From the NCBI GenBank assembly GCA_023251535.1, contig JAHEYP010000005.1, forward strand, positions 81,699-145,698: a stretch of 64,000 bases of DNA. The letters are read 5' to 3'. The notes beneath the pieces were generated by a model. It did no database searches. It had not been told where the DNA came from and saw nothing but the letters and a program-made list of their open reading frames with translations. The DNA comes from Bacteroidota bacterium (GTDB lineage: Bacteria > Bacteroidota > Bacteroidia > AKYH767-A > OLB10). A program made the translations under genes and the position numbers. The first letter of the stretch is position 1. Every line of letters starts with the position of its first letter. Positions 27,601 to 36,973 of the stretch are shown here, in pieces.

Positions 27601-29195
27601 TTGTAATTACACAACCCGACCCTGTTGAAGTACAAATCTTAAATGACAACAACACACAAATTTGCTATAACAGCACAATTTCACTTACAGGATATATTGA
27701 CGGTACTTATCAATCTCTTATTTGGCATACAACTGGTGATGGGACATTCAGTAATAATTCCGATTTGTCGCCAGTATATACTCCTGGAACAAATGATATC
27801 GCTTTAGGTAATGTCGACTTAACGCTAGAAGTATTAGGTCAAACAGGATGCTCTACGTTCACTGCATCTATTACTGTTCTAGTTAAAAATAAACCTGCAA
27901 AACCTGCTCCTATTTCAGGACCATCTATGCTTTGCCTCGACAATTCAGGCAGTTTCTCTATCACTCCTTCAAGTGATGCAAACAGCTATGCTTGGTCGAC
28001 AGGCAATGCAAGCAGCATTACGTCTGGACAAGGCTCTACTTCAGTAAATGTTTACTTCCCTTCGTCAGTTACAAATTCAGGAACATACATTTTCGTTTCA
28101 GGAGTAAATGAATGTGGAACAAGCTTAGCCTCTCAAGTATGGGTTCGCCATAATGTTGGTGCTGCTCAATTCCAAGTCGGACCAAACTCTGTTTGTCCGG
28201 GTTCATCAAATGTTTATTACAAAGTAAGAACCGTTGAAGGAGCAGATTCAATTCGTTGGTTCTTACCTCCCGGTTGTTCATTCGTATCTCAAAACGACAC
28301 TTCAGCATACATTGATTTCTCAAACTCTTACAATGGTGGATCTATCAATGTAATTGCGTATTTCGCTTGTGGAAATTCACATGCATCATTAAAAACAAAT
28401 ATTCCAATCACTCGCGTACCGGGAAATATCACAGGTCCTATAGCAGGTTTATGCGACACCACAGTAACCTATAGCATTGCTGCTGTTTCAGGTGCTGCCT
28501 CTTACCTTTGGGTAGTTCCTGCTGGAGCGAATATTGTTGGAGCATCAAACGGAACTACATGCACTATTCAGTTCAACCCAGGATTCACAACAGGAATTAT
28601 ATCTGTTTACTCGATTAACATTTGTGGTGTTGCCGGTGGAGCAAGATCTTTAAGTGTAAAAGGAATTCCTCAAACACCTTCTGTTATCAACGGACCAATA
28701 ACAATCTGTGCATTCCAACAAAACGTAGTGTATTCTACTCCTGCTATCACTGGTGTTAACTCTTATATCTGGTCAGTGCCTTCAACAGCAACTATAGTTA
28801 GTGGGCAAGGAACTAATTCGATTACAGTAAACTTTGGAAATAAGAGCGGAGGAATTAATGTTCAAGCAAATCGCAGTTGCTCAGGTAACAGTTCAACTAA
28901 ATCACTAGGATATACAATCAACTGCCGCGAAGGAATTTCAGAAGCAGTAAACTCACTGAATGTATTACCTAATCCTTCACATGGAAACTTCTCTGTAGCT
29001 TATACTTCAGATAAAGTAACAGCAACTGTTATTTCAATTATCGACTTCACGGGACGAATCATTTATCAAGAAGAAAAACAATCAAATGAAGGATTAAACG
29101 AATTCCCAATGCAAACGAACCTTTCTGCGGGAATGTATATCCTTCGCACAGAATCAGGCAATGATCTTCAACAAAAAACATTTATCGTTGAATAA
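24693..29195 (+). CDS. Giant secreted SprB-like adhesin with T9SS type A sorting domain
   Basis: 1500 residues. Order of parts: signal peptide (1-21), an immunoglobulin-like and PKD-like N-terminal part (to about 350), a proprotein-convertase P-like domain (about 385-550), two HYR-like domains (about 605-760, each with a TDNC or SDNC motif), three SprB-type repeats (about 770-985; DNNGCSTSTSISVSQPTEL, DNNGCSKTNSYTLSNPSQL), further PKD/Ig-like domains, and a C-terminal type A sorting domain from about 1420 (LPNPSHGNFSVAY, then GMYILRTESG). It should be exported by T9SS and attached to or released from the surface. SprB repeats occur in the mobile gliding adhesin SprB. No enzymatic domain seen. 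Confidence 0.8.
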   Translation: MFSKKTILIFLFLLAGINVFAARFSSSSCTQLNTGASALPGSTANQVIRVDLVGTGNNSGSSWTLSSISFSLTNSSNYSSAKLYYGTSTSFSSATLIQTISNPGSSATFSSFSTTPTASGSSATTISLFLVVDLKSSISCNNAVIDASVASSGLNIGGNGGGNNLTPTTNNPTGNGNVATSVTPTISIAASATTICSGTSVTFTPTIANGGTTPTYQWKVNGTNSGTASTFTSTTLTNSDIVTCVLTSNHVCASTSTVTSNAVTMTVDAYPTASITQGSTVNICPPTTSTTLNASTNQSGVTYSWKKDGNTISGASSSTYAATFGGSYLVTITNATGCSTTSSATVVNIGNSLAIAASSNLSAVCPNSTINLTTTNSTNFTKTFTNSTSVSIPDNSTTGATSNIDVSGLPNTLTGATVTVSLSINHTFNDDLEVYLLKPGGSITTASSGSQLFNNVAGTSITLTSDNGGSGANYSGTLFTDAASSNITSINNSNINNISGSYRPEQAFSTLSGNPNGTWSLKVFDDASTDTGSLTSWTINITYPDGTTYAWTSSPAGFTSTVKNPTNVAISNTTTYTVVATDQIAGCTSSASVTVNGDIIKPVVNCKNVSVNLNSAGQASITASQINNGSTDNCTISSIVARKTNFDCSNLGANSVYLVVTDNSGNVDSCLATVTVIDNIKPIVNCTSITAALGIDGTVTVSPSSLNNASSDNCGISNFSLSKSTFNCQNVGVNSVYLIATDASGNKDSCLTTITVTSDLSATATITTPISCYGGNATVLVAATGGSGIYSGTGSIQVIAGNYNYTITDNNGCSTSTSISVSQPTELNVTGSSVDPLCHDDANGSINLSVSGGTPSYTYVWSSGQTTEDISSLVGSNYTVTVTDNNGCSKTNSYTLSNPSQLSATITTTDNACYGSNSGTATASVSGGTTPYSYLWDNDNETASAISGLYAGFYNVIINDLNNCTISVPFVITQPDPVEVQILNDNNTQICYNSTISLTGYIDGTYQSLIWHTTGDGTFSNNSDLSPVYTPGTNDIALGNVDLTLEVLGQTGCSTFTASITVLVKNKPAKPAPISGPSMLCLDNSGSFSITPSSDANSYAWSTGNASSITSGQGSTSVNVYFPSSVTNSGTYIFVSGVNECGTSLASQVWVRHNVGAAQFQVGPNSVCPGSSNVYYKVRTVEGADSIRWFLPPGCSFVSQNDTSAYIDFSNSYNGGSINVIAYFACGNSHASLKTNIPITRVPGNITGPIAGLCDTTVTYSIAAVSGAASYLWVVPAGANIVGASNGTTCTIQFNPGFTTGIISVYSINICGVAGGARSLSVKGIPQTPSVINGPITICAFQQNVVYSTPAITGVNSYIWSVPSTATIVSGQGTNSITVNFGNKSGGINVQANRSCSGNSSTKSLGYTINCREGISEAVNSLNVLPNPSHGNFSVAYTSDKVTATVISIIDFTGRIIYQEEKQSNEGLNEFPMQTNLSAGMYILRTESGNDLQQKTFIVE

Positions 29196-29210
29196 CAGAA
29201 AATAATCTTC

Positions 29211-29242
29211 AAGAGAGGCTCCATTACGGGGCCTTTCTTATT
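29211..29242 (+). terminator. Weak terminator after the SprB-like gene
   Basis: Stem AGGCTCC / GGGGCCT (one G-T pair) with loop ATTAC, followed by TTTCTTATTTTT. Confidence 0.55.
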
Positions 29243-29275
29243 TTTACGCTTTGGCAAACTCTATATTGCAAAGCA

Positions 29276-29920
29276 ATGACTCGAAAAGAACGGTACGATT
29301 TTATTATTGATTACTTCAGTAAACATAATCCTGATGCAGAAACAGAACTTCATTATAGCAATCCTTATGAATTGCTTGTTGCAGTAATCTTGTCTGCTCA
29401 ATGCACCGATAAACGAGTAAACTTAGTTACTCCCGCTCTATTTCGTGCTTATCCCACAGCAGAAGATTTAGCAACGGCTATGCCGGATGATATCTTTTCG
29501 TATATACGCTCCGTTAGTTATCCCAATAACAAGGCCAAGCATCTTGCAGGAATGGCAAGAATGTTAGTGAATGATTTTAATGGAGAAGTCCCTTCCGAAA
29601 TTGATGAACTAGTAAAACTACCCGGCGTCGGAAGAAAAACGGCCAACGTAATTGCTTCTGTTGTTTACAATATGCCTGCAATGGCTGTTGATACGCACGT
29701 GTTCAGAGTTTCCGCGAGAATCGGGCTCACTTTAAATGCTAAAACTCCTTTAGCAGCAGAAAAACAATTAGTGAAGTATATCCCCGAAGAACAAATACCA
29801 TTGGCTCACCATTGGCTTATCCTCCACGGAAGATATATTTGCCTTGCTCGTACGCCGAAATGCGCCGAATGTCAAATCAAATCGGCGTGCAAATATTTTT
29901 TAAGTAAGAAGAAGAGTTAA
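29276..29920 (+). CDS. nth: Endonuclease III
   Basis: 214 residues. Helix-hairpin-helix with the catalytic lysine (LPGVGRKTANVIA), catalytic aspartate (AVDTHVFRV), and a C-terminal [4Fe-4S] loop with the exact C-x6-C-x2-C-x5-C spacing (CLARTPKCAECQIKSAC). It is a bifunctional DNA glycosylase/AP lyase that removes oxidised pyrimidines. The gene converges with ald, overlapping by four bases at the 3' ends. Confidence 0.95.
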   Translation: MTRKERYDFIIDYFSKHNPDAETELHYSNPYELLVAVILSAQCTDKRVNLVTPALFRAYPTAEDLATAMPDDIFSYIRSVSYPNNKAKHLAGMARMLVNDFNGEVPSEIDELVKLPGVGRKTANVIASVVYNMPAMAVDTHVFRVSARIGLTLNAKTPLAAEKQLVKYIPEEQIPLAHHWLILHGRYICLARTPKCAECQIKSACKYFLSKKKS

Positions 29921-31140
29921 ATTCTTGTGGCCATCAAGAGATTCAAATCTCTAAACGGCATCCTGCAAATATCTGCAACATATTTATTGGTAACTGTACC
30001 TCTATACAGATAAGCTGCACATCGCACATGATGATCTTGCCATAGTAGCGGATCCATTCCTCCTTCTTCTCCCATGTTCAATAATATCTGAGTGAAGATA
30101 TTACTCAATGCATAAGAGGCAGTGCGTGCAACACGACTGGCAATATTAGGAACACAGTAGTGTATTACTCCGTATTTTCTAAATGTAGGATTCGAGTGAT
30201 TAGTTACTTCAGATGTTTCAAAGCATCCTCCTTGGTCGATACTTACATCAATAATTACCGATCCGAAACGCATTTCACTTACCATTTCTTCAGTAACTAC
30301 AACCGGTGAACGTCCTTCTTTTCCTAATATCGCACCAATTGCAACATCACATGTTTTTAGTGCTTTAAGAAGGTTAGCAGGATTTAATGTTGATGTATAA
30401 ACGCGCGAACCAAGGTTTCTTTGCAATCTTCTTAATTTATAGATCGAATTATCAAACACTTTTACGTTCGCTCCTAATCCAAGTGCTGCTCTTGCCGCAT
30501 ATTCACCTACTGTTCCTGCTCCTAGAATTACAACTTCAGTTGGAGGAATTCCCGGTACACCACCCAATAACTCTCCTTTCCCTCCTGCAGTATTACTTAA
30601 CAACTCCGATGCAATCAAAATCGATGTACTTCCCACGATTTCACTCATGGCTTGTATTACAGGATATACATCAGTTTCATCACGTAAATATTCGTAAGCT
30701 AATGCGGTAATTTTTTTTGTCGATAGGCGTTGAAGAAATCCTTCTTGTTGCATGCCGATTTGAAGTATCGACATCAACGACTGCTTGTCTTTAAAGTAAT
30801 CAAGCTCTTCTAATGATGGCGGAGCAACTTTTATTATTAAATCAGATTGATATACTTCTTTTGTTGAGTAAGCAATTTTTGCTCCGGCTTCGCTATAGTC
30901 TGAATCCGTAAAATTGGCATTCTTTCCCGCTCCGGTTTCTACTAAAATTTGATGTCCGTTATTAACCAACACTGCTACCGATTCCGGCACTAAAGGAATC
31001 CTGTTTTCTTGAAATGATGTTTCTTTAGGTATGCCTATGAAAAGATTTTGTCGAAGCTTACCTACTTCTAAAACACTTTCCTGTGGCATCATCACCCCTT
31101 GTTGGGCCAATGTACTGATTCCTTTGAATTGCTTACTCAT
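29917..31140 (-). CDS. ald: Alanine dehydrogenase
   Basis: 407 residues from the ATG at 31140; the upstream 20 codons overlap tsaE and look like its reading shadow. AlaDh/PNT N-terminal domain (FIGIPKETSFQENRIPLVPE) and NAD-binding Rossmann domain (VVILGAGTVGEYAARAAL). It reversibly deaminates L-alanine to pyruvate with NAD+. There is an N-terminal extension of about 30 residues relative to bacillary Ald, usual in Bacteroidota. Last gene of the porX-tsaE-ald operon, overlapping tsaE by 8 bases. Confidence 0.88.
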   Translation of the reverse strand: MSKQFKGISTLAQQGVMMPQESVLEVGKLRQNLFIGIPKETSFQENRIPLVPESVAVLVNNGHQILVETGAGKNANFTDSDYSEAGAKIAYSTKEVYQSDLIIKVAPPSLEELDYFKDKQSLMSILQIGMQQEGFLQRLSTKKITALAYEYLRDETDVYPVIQAMSEIVGSTSILIASELLSNTAGGKGELLGGVPGIPPTEVVILGAGTVGEYAARAALGLGANVKVFDNSIYKLRRLQRNLGSRVYTSTLNPANLLKALKTCDVAIGAILGKEGRSPVVVTEEMVSEMRFGSVIIDVSIDQGGCFETSEVTNHSNPTFRKYGVIHYCVPNIASRVARTASYALSNIFTQILLNMGEEGGMDPLLWQDHHVRCAAYLYRGTVTNKYVADICRMPFRDLNLLMATRI

Positions 31141-31555
31141 AACGACATGTAATTGTGCGTGTATTATTATCTGAAGTGATAAAAATATCTGCTTTTGCAA
31201 AATTTAACAAACTTTCAACCTTTTCGGGCCACTCAATGAAGCAATAATGTCCCGAAAACACGTAATCTTCATATCCGATATCATACGCTTCCTCCAAACT
31301 CTTTAACCTGTAAAAGTCAAAATGAAACACCGGATCACCCGAAGCTGCTGTGTACTCATTTACGATCGAGAAGGTGGGACTTTGAACTTCATCACTTACT
31401 CCTAACGTTTTACTTAACTCTTTAACGAAGGTTGTCTTTCCCGCTCCCATTTCTCCATGTAAGCAGAATATTTTTTGAGAGGAGGCAAACTGCAATAATT
31501 CGGCAGCCACCTCCGGCAATTGTTCTAAAGTTACTGTGGTCCACGTTCGGGTCAT
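31133..31555 (-). CDS. tsaE: tRNA t6A biosynthesis ATPase TsaE
   Basis: 140 residues, the normal size. Walker A GEMGAGKTTF, then PTFSIVNEY, FDFYRL and FIEWPEKV, all diagnostic of TsaE. It drives the cycle of the TsaBD complex that makes threonylcarbamoyl-adenosine on tRNA, the substrate later used by MtaB encoded elsewhere in the window. It overlaps porX (ATGA) upstream and ald downstream. Confidence 0.95.
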   Translation of the reverse strand: MTRTWTTVTLEQLPEVAAELLQFASSQKIFCLHGEMGAGKTTFVKELSKTLGVSDEVQSPTFSIVNEYTAASGDPVFHFDFYRLKSLEEAYDIGYEDYVFSGHYCFIEWPEKVESLLNFAKADIFITSDNNTRTITCRYE

Positions 31556-33108
31556 GACTTACTCTGCAAAGTAATTACAGGGATGATCATTTCCTCAGGG
31601 GATATACCACCATGCTGAAATGTGTCTCTGTAAAAATTAACATAATAATTAAAATTATTCGGGTAGGCGAAGAATTTATCTCCCTTTATAAACACATAAG
31701 ATGTGCTCACATTCATTTTCGGAAGAAACGCATCGGCGGGATTTCTTATCTCCATCACATCTTTCTTCTCGTAATTCAAGCTCTTCCCTACTTTATATCG
31801 GAGGTTTGTATTCGTATTTCTATCGCCTACAATTTTCGATGCATCATTAACCTTAATAGTTCCGTGATCGGTAGCAATAACTACTTTACATGGCTTCTCT
31901 GCAATTCTCTTTAATGCATCTAATAAAGGTGAATGCTCAAACCACGACTTCGTAATTGATCGATACGCTTTCTCATCTTCTGCCAACTCACGTATCACTT
32001 GCATATCGGTACGAGCATGTGAAAGCATGTCGACAAAATTATATACAATCACATTAAATTTATTCTGATATAAATTAGGAATTGAGTCGACCAACGCTTT
32101 ACCCGCATCTATATTGGTAACTTTTGTATACGAAAACTTATACGTCTTTTTAAGACGTTGTAATTGATCGGCTAAGAAGTCTTCTTCATATTGATTTTTC
32201 CCTCCCTCGTCTTCGTCGTTCACCCATTTATCAGGAAATCTCTTCTCGATTTCTGAAGGCATCATCCCAGCAAAAATGGCGTTTCTAGCAAACATAGTAG
32301 CAGTAGGCAAAATACTGCAATAGGTTTCGTCTTCAATAATTTTAAATAAGTCGGTTAAGACAGGCTGAATCGTTTTCCATTGATCATATCGTAAGTTATC
32401 GATCAAGATAAAAAACACCGGCTCTTCTCCCGCATCTACCAATGGCAAGACCTTACGACGCAAAAGATAATGCGACATTAATGGCGCTTTCTCTGGATCT
32501 TTCAGCCATTGCAAATAATTATTGTCGATGAATTTTCCGAAGAGATGATTTGCCTCTGCTTTCTGCATGGTCAAAATATCATACATACCAGGATCTTGCG
32601 TGTTCTCAAGTTCGATCTCCCAATACACCAACTTTTTGTAGACATCAACCCACTCGTTCCAACTCAACTTATCACTCATGCTCATGCCTATCTGGCGAAA
32701 TTCTTGCTGATAGCCTTGTGTGGTTTTCTCACTAATCAATCGCTTGTTATCGAGATTCTTTTTGATCGACAATAAAATTTGATTCGGATTCACTGGCTTT
32801 ATGAGGTAATCGGCAATTTTACTACCAATCGCTTCCTCCATAATTTCTTCCGCTTCATTTTTCGTAATCATGACAACTGGAATTTCATTTCTCAGATTTT
32901 TTATCTGCACCAACGTCTCTAATCCGCTTAATCCCGGCATATTTTCATCGAGAAAAACAATATCATATGCTGTCTTTTGCACCAAATCTAACGCATCACG
33001 GCCATTAGTTGCCGTTGTCACTTCGTACCCTTTTTCCTGAAGAAATAGAATATGTGGCTTCAACAAATCAATTTCGTCGTCGGCCCAAAGAATTTTAATT
33101 TTTTCCAT
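31552..33108 (-). CDS. porX: PorX-type response regulator with PglZ effector domain
   Basis: 518 residues from the ATG at 33108; a start at 33147 lies upstream of the predicted transcription start. N-terminal receiver domain (ILWADDEIDLL, phospho-acceptor Asp54 in VFLDENMPG), helical linker, then a PglZ domain of the alkaline phosphatase superfamily: metal site FILIDNLRYDQW, nucleophile region LPTATMFARNAIF, and ATDHGTIKV. In Porphyromonas and Flavobacterium PorX controls T9SS assembly and expression with the kinase PorY and a sigma factor, and its PglZ domain has phosphodiesterase activity. T9SS cargo genes lie on both sides. First gene of the operon with tsaE and ald. Confidence 0.93.
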   Translation of the reverse strand: MEKIKILWADDEIDLLKPHILFLQEKGYEVTTATNGRDALDLVQKTAYDIVFLDENMPGLSGLETLVQIKNLRNEIPVVMITKNEAEEIMEEAIGSKIADYLIKPVNPNQILLSIKKNLDNKRLISEKTTQGYQQEFRQIGMSMSDKLSWNEWVDVYKKLVYWEIELENTQDPGMYDILTMQKAEANHLFGKFIDNNYLQWLKDPEKAPLMSHYLLRRKVLPLVDAGEEPVFFILIDNLRYDQWKTIQPVLTDLFKIIEDETYCSILPTATMFARNAIFAGMMPSEIEKRFPDKWVNDEDEGGKNQYEEDFLADQLQRLKKTYKFSYTKVTNIDAGKALVDSIPNLYQNKFNVIVYNFVDMLSHARTDMQVIRELAEDEKAYRSITKSWFEHSPLLDALKRIAEKPCKVVIATDHGTIKVNDASKIVGDRNTNTNLRYKVGKSLNYEKKDVMEIRNPADAFLPKMNVSTSYVFIKGDKFFAYPNNFNYYVNFYRDTFQHGGISPEEMIIPVITLQSKS

Positions 33109-33122
33109 AGTTGATGTAAACG

Positions 33123-33130
33123 CAAAAATA
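33123..33130 (-). promoter_or_regulatory. -7 element of the porX operon
   Basis: TATTTTTG on the minus strand, a full match to TAnnTTTG, 14 nt before the ATG. It fixes the start codon at 33108. Confidence 0.6.
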
Positions 33131-33179
33131 GTCTTATTAATATGCAAATCCGTTTACGATATTTGCAAAATCATAATTC

Positions 33180-33210
33180 ATTCACTTCAAACACTAATTT
33201 CGAAGTGAAT
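33180..33210. promoter_or_regulatory. Perfect inverted repeat in the porX-HD intergenic region
   Basis: ATTCACTTC (33180-33188) and GAAGTGAAT (33202-33210) form a perfect 9-bp inverted repeat with a 13-nt spacer. A near -7 element for the plus-strand gene (TAATTTCG, 33195-33202) lies between the arms, so a protein bound to the repeat would cover the promoter. Confidence 0.4.
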
Positions 33211-33226
33211 ATAAAAAATAGATCTC

Positions 33227-34462
33227 TTGAAAATCAATAAAAAGAAAATCTTTAATGATCCCGTTTACGGATTTATCACAATTCCGCACCCATTAATCTT
33301 TGATTTGATTGAGCATCCTTGGTTCCAGCGACTAAGAAGAATCCGCCAACTAGGACTAACCCATATGGTTTATCCGGGAGCTTTGCATACCCGTTTTCAT
33401 CATGCTTTAGGAGCCTTACACCTTATGAGTCAAGCAATTGAGACGATAAAATCGAAAGGCCATGAAATTACCGAGGAGGAATCTTTAGGAGCGTTGGTTG
33501 CGATCCTTTTACACGATATCGGACATAGTCCCTTCTCTCATGCTCTCGAACATAGCATCGTAAAAGGAATAACGCATGAGAAAGTATCGCTTTTGTTCAT
33601 GGAAGCGTTAAACACCGAGTTCAACGGACAGCTTAGTGTGGGCATCCAAATTTTCAAGAACGAATACCCGAAAAAGTTTTTGCACGACTTAGTTTCCAGT
33701 CAACTCGACATGGATCGCCTCGACTATTTGAACCGCGATAGCTTCTACACCGGCGTTTTAGAGGGGAAAATCGGAGCTCAGCGAATTATTAAAATGTTGG
33801 ATGTGCATAATGACCACCTGGTCATTGAAGAAAAAGGCCTTTATTCGATTGAGAAATTTATTGTTGCTCGCCGACTGATGTACTGGCAAGTTTACCTCCA
33901 CAAAACAACATTGGCTGCCGAGCAAATGCTTGTTAATATTCTAAAAAGAGCAAAAGAATTAGCCGTTAACGACCCTAACTTATTCGCCACACCGGCACTA
34001 AAGCAATTCTTGACCAATAATTTCACAGAAAAAGACTTCGCTGAAAACCCTGAAATACTTCAACTTTTCAGTAAACTCGATGATTATGATATTTACGCGT
34101 CACTTAAAGTGTGGACCGACCACGATGATGTTGTTTTGTCGAGACTTTGCAGAGGTATGGTAGAGCGAAAAATCTACAAAATCAGATTGCAAAAAGATCC
34201 TTTCGAAATCGAAAAAACAACTCCTTATCTCGATAAAGTTCGCAACAATTATCACTTGCCAGAAAAGGACCTTCACTACTTCGCTTTTACCGGAAAAATT
34301 AGCAATAGCGCATACAATCCCGATAGCGAACCGATAAGGATTTTATACCGCGACGGAACCCAAATTGAACTCTCTTTGGCAAGCGATCAACTCGAAGTTG
34401 CGGTACTTTCATCACCTATACAGAAAAACTTCTTTTGCTGCCTCCCCGAACTAATTGATTAA
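33227..34462 (+). CDS. HD-domain phosphohydrolase, dGTPase/SamHD1-like
   Basis: 411 residues from a TTG start. No earlier or nearby ATG exists, and the sequence right after the TTG ([18 protein letters not shown]) is the conserved beginning of the family. The HD metal-binding motif is complete: [13 protein letters not shown], then [16 protein letters not shown], and later [11 protein letters not shown]. Related proteins hydrolyse dNTPs or other phosphate esters; the exact substrate is not readable here. It lies upstream of the lipid A cluster, which has its own promoter. Confidence 0.82.
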   Translation: MKINKKKIFNDPVYGFITIPHPLIFDLIEHPWFQRLRRIRQLGLTHMVYPGALHTRFHHALGALHLMSQAIETIKSKGHEITEEESLGALVAILLHDIGHSPFSHALEHSIVKGITHEKVSLLFMEALNTEFNGQLSVGIQIFKNEYPKKFLHDLVSSQLDMDRLDYLNRDSFYTGVLEGKIGAQRIIKMLDVHNDHLVIEEKGLYSIEKFIVARRLMYWQVYLHKTTLAAEQMLVNILKRAKELAVNDPNLFATPALKQFLTNNFTEKDFAENPEILQLFSKLDDYDIYASLKVWTDHDDVVLSRLCRGMVERKIYKIRLQKDPFEIEKTTPYLDKVRNNYHLPEKDLHYFAFTGKISNSAYNPDSEPIRILYRDGTQIELSLASDQLEVAVLSSPIQKNFFCCLPELID

Positions 34463-34510
34463 CAGATACTTTATGTTGCAGATTTCGACTCTCTGAAAAA
34501 GCTTATTTGT

Positions 34511-34518
34511 TACCTTTG
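34511..34518 (+). promoter_or_regulatory. -7 element of the lipid A operon
   Basis: TACCTTTG, a full match to TAnnTTTG, ends 9 nt before the ATG at 34528. Predicted leader about 6 nt. It argues against the in-frame TTG at 34507 as the start. Confidence 0.6.
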
Positions 34519-34527
34519 CAGGCTGAC

Positions 34528-35574
34528 ATGGAATTCACTGCTAAACAGATTGCCGAATTGCTTCAGGGTACCGTAGACGGTAACGCAGAAGCTAAAGTTA
34601 GTCGCCTCTCAAAAATTGAAGAAGGCACTGAAGGATCATTAACTTTCTTGGCCAATCCAGCCTATACCCAATTTATCTATACCACCAATGCCTCTGTTGC
34701 AATTGTGAACAGTGATTTTGTGGCTGAAAAAGAAATCTCGGCTACTTTGGTTCGTGTTGAAAATGCTTATGCAAGTTTCGCTAAGCTTTTAGAGGTTTAT
34801 AATACCATTCAGCGCAATAAAGTTGGCATCGACTCTCATGCTTTTATTGAGTCATCGTCGAGTTACGGAGCAGATGTTTACATTGGAGCTTTTACTTACA
34901 TCGGAAAAAATGTAAAGATTGGCGACAGAGCTAAAATTTACCCGAATGTTTATGTGGGCGACAATTGCACTATAGGCAACGATACTACCATTTTCCCGGG
35001 CACTCAGATTTATTCTGATTGCGTAATTGGAAATCATGTTACACTTCATGCAGGTTGCGTAATTGGTGCCGATGGATTCGGATTCCAACCAAATTCAGAA
35101 AACAACTATCAAAAAGTTGCTCAAATCGGAAATGTGATCATTGAAGATCATGTTGACGTAGGAGCAAATTCTTCTATCGACCGTGCAACGCTGGGATCGA
35201 CAATCATCCGCAAAGGAGTGAAACTTGATAATTTGATTCAGATTGCGCACAATGTGGAAATAGGAGAAAATACAGTGATCGCAGCTCAAACAGGAGTTGC
35301 GGGATCGACCAAAATCGGCAAGAATTGCATGATCGGCGGACAAGTTGGAATTGTGGGTCACCTTACAATTGCTGACGGAACCAAAATCGCTGCTCAATCT
35401 GGAGTTGGAAGTAATATCACTAAACCAAATGAAATTCTACAGGGATCACCTGCTTTCGGCATAGGCGACTACAAACGAACTTATGTTGTATTCAGAAAAC
35501 TTCCCGACTTGGAAAGAAAAATCCAAGACCTTGAAAAAACAATAGCTTCTTTACGCGACAAAGCATCTTCTTAA
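34528..35574 (+). CDS. lpxD: UDP-3-O-acylglucosamine N-acyltransferase
   Basis: 348 residues from the ATG at 34528. N-terminal uridine-binding domain (1-100), a left-handed beta-helix of hexapeptide repeats (about 105-310) with the catalytic histidine in [17 protein letters not shown], and a C-terminal helix. It adds the second (N-linked) hydroxyacyl chain in lipid A synthesis, in the cytosol. First gene of lpxD-lpxC/fabZ-lpxA-ABC ATPase; 7 nt to the next start. Confidence 0.96.
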   Translation: MEFTAKQIAELLQGTVDGNAEAKVSRLSKIEEGTEGSLTFLANPAYTQFIYTTNASVAIVNSDFVAEKEISATLVRVENAYASFAKLLEVYNTIQRNKVGIDSHAFIESSSSYGADVYIGAFTYIGKNVKIGDRAKIYPNVYVGDNCTIGNDTTIFPGTQIYSDCVIGNHVTLHAGCVIGADGFGFQPNSENNYQKVAQIGNVIIEDHVDVGANSSIDRATLGSTIIRKGVKLDNLIQIAHNVEIGENTVIAAQTGVAGSTKIGKNCMIGGQVGIVGHLTIADGTKIAAQSGVGSNITKPNEILQGSPAFGIGDYKRTYVVFRKLPDLERKIQDLEKTIASLRDKASS

Positions 35575-35581
35575 AATTAGC

Positions 35582-36970
35582 ATGCAGCTTAAACAATCAA
35601 CGATTAAAAAGTCGGTAACCGTTTCGGGTGTCGGCCTTCATACAGGAGTTCCTGTAAACTTAACCTTTCATCCTGCTCCTGAAAACCATTGGTATAAATT
35701 CAAGAGAGTCGATCTTCCCAACCAGCCTATCATAGAAGCTGATGTTGACAATGTGGTTGACACTTCAAGAGGTACAACCTTACAGCAGAATGGCGCAAAG
35801 GTGAGCACTACAGAGCATGCGCTTGCAGCATTGGTAGGTCTTGAAATCGACAATGTGCTTATTGAGGTAGATGGACCTGAAATCCCGATTATGGATGGCA
35901 GCTCTCGCCCGTTCGTTGAAGCATTGTTGCAAGCAGGACGTATCGAACAAAATGCAAATCGTGATATTTATGACCTTCATGAGAATACAACTTACGAAGA
36001 GCCTGCTCGTAATGTAGAAATGTTAGCTGTTGAAAGTCCTGAATACCGCATCACCGTAATGGTTGATTATAATAGTCCTGTATTAGGAACTCAGCATGCT
36101 CAACTTCACAAGTTAGATGAATTTGAGAGTGAAATTTCACAATGCAGAACATTCGTATTCCTTCATGAATTAGAAATGCTTGTAAAGCATAACCTCATTA
36201 AGGGTGGCGATTTAAATAATGCAATCGTAGTAGTTGACAGAGAAGTGAGCCAAGAGAAACTGGACGAACTATCGAAACTGTTCAACAAGCCGAATGTCCA
36301 AGTTAAAGAAAGAGGATTTTTAAATAATGTGCAGCCACATTTCCAAAACGAACCGGCGCGCCATAAACTTCTTGATATCATCGGCGACTTAGCATTGATC
36401 GGGCAACCGATCAGAGGGCACGTATTAGCTGCTCGTCCCGGACATGCGGCGAATGTTGAATTAGCAAAAAAAATTAAAGCATTAATCAAACGCGATCGCC
36501 ATCAAGTGAGAAAGTTTGACTTGAATGCACCGACATTATACGACGTAAATAAAATTGCGAGCATGCTACCGCACAGGTATCCTTTCTTGCTCGTAGATAA
36601 AATCATTGAACTATCCGACTCTCATGTTGTAGGCGTTAAAAACGTTACCATGAATGAATGGTTCTTCCAAGGACACTTCCCTGAGAATCCTGTAATGCCA
36701 GGAGTATTGATGATAGAAGCAATGGCTCAAACCGGAGGAATTTTGGTATTGAGCACTGTGCCTGACCCTGAAAACTACTGGACGTACTTCATGAAAATTA
36801 CGGAAGCGCGCTTTAAACAAAAAGTAATGCCTGGCGATACCATCATCTTCCACCTTGGATTAGTTTCTCCTATCAGACGAGGAATTTGCCACATGAAAGG
36901 AGAAGCAATTGTGGGCGACAAAGTAGTTATGGAAGCCGAAATGATGGCTCAAATTGTTAAGAAAAGCTAG
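35582..36970 (+). CDS. lpxC-fabZ: Bifunctional LpxC deacetylase / FabZ dehydratase
   Basis: 462 residues. Residues 1-310 are LpxC, the zinc-dependent deacetylase that commits UDP-3-O-acyl-GlcNAc to lipid A, with zinc ligands in STTEHALAAL and in HKLLDIIGDLALIG. Residues about 320-462 are FabZ, the 3-hydroxyacyl-ACP dehydratase, with the active-site helix LPHRYPFLLVDKI and GHFPENPVMPGVLMIEAMAQ. The fusion is characteristic of Bacteroidota and Chlorobi and couples the branch point between fatty-acid elongation and lipid A. No frame break is seen at the junction. Confidence 0.97.
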   Translation: MQLKQSTIKKSVTVSGVGLHTGVPVNLTFHPAPENHWYKFKRVDLPNQPIIEADVDNVVDTSRGTTLQQNGAKVSTTEHALAALVGLEIDNVLIEVDGPEIPIMDGSSRPFVEALLQAGRIEQNANRDIYDLHENTTYEEPARNVEMLAVESPEYRITVMVDYNSPVLGTQHAQLHKLDEFESEISQCRTFVFLHELEMLVKHNLIKGGDLNNAIVVVDREVSQEKLDELSKLFNKPNVQVKERGFLNNVQPHFQNEPARHKLLDIIGDLALIGQPIRGHVLAARPGHAANVELAKKIKALIKRDRHQVRKFDLNAPTLYDVNKIASMLPHRYPFLLVDKIIELSDSHVVGVKNVTMNEWFFQGHFPENPVMPGVLMIEAMAQTGGILVLSTVPDPENYWTYFMKITEARFKQKVMPGDTIIFHLGLVSPIRRGICHMKGEAIVGDKVVMEAEMMAQIVKKS

Positions 36971-36973
36971 AAC

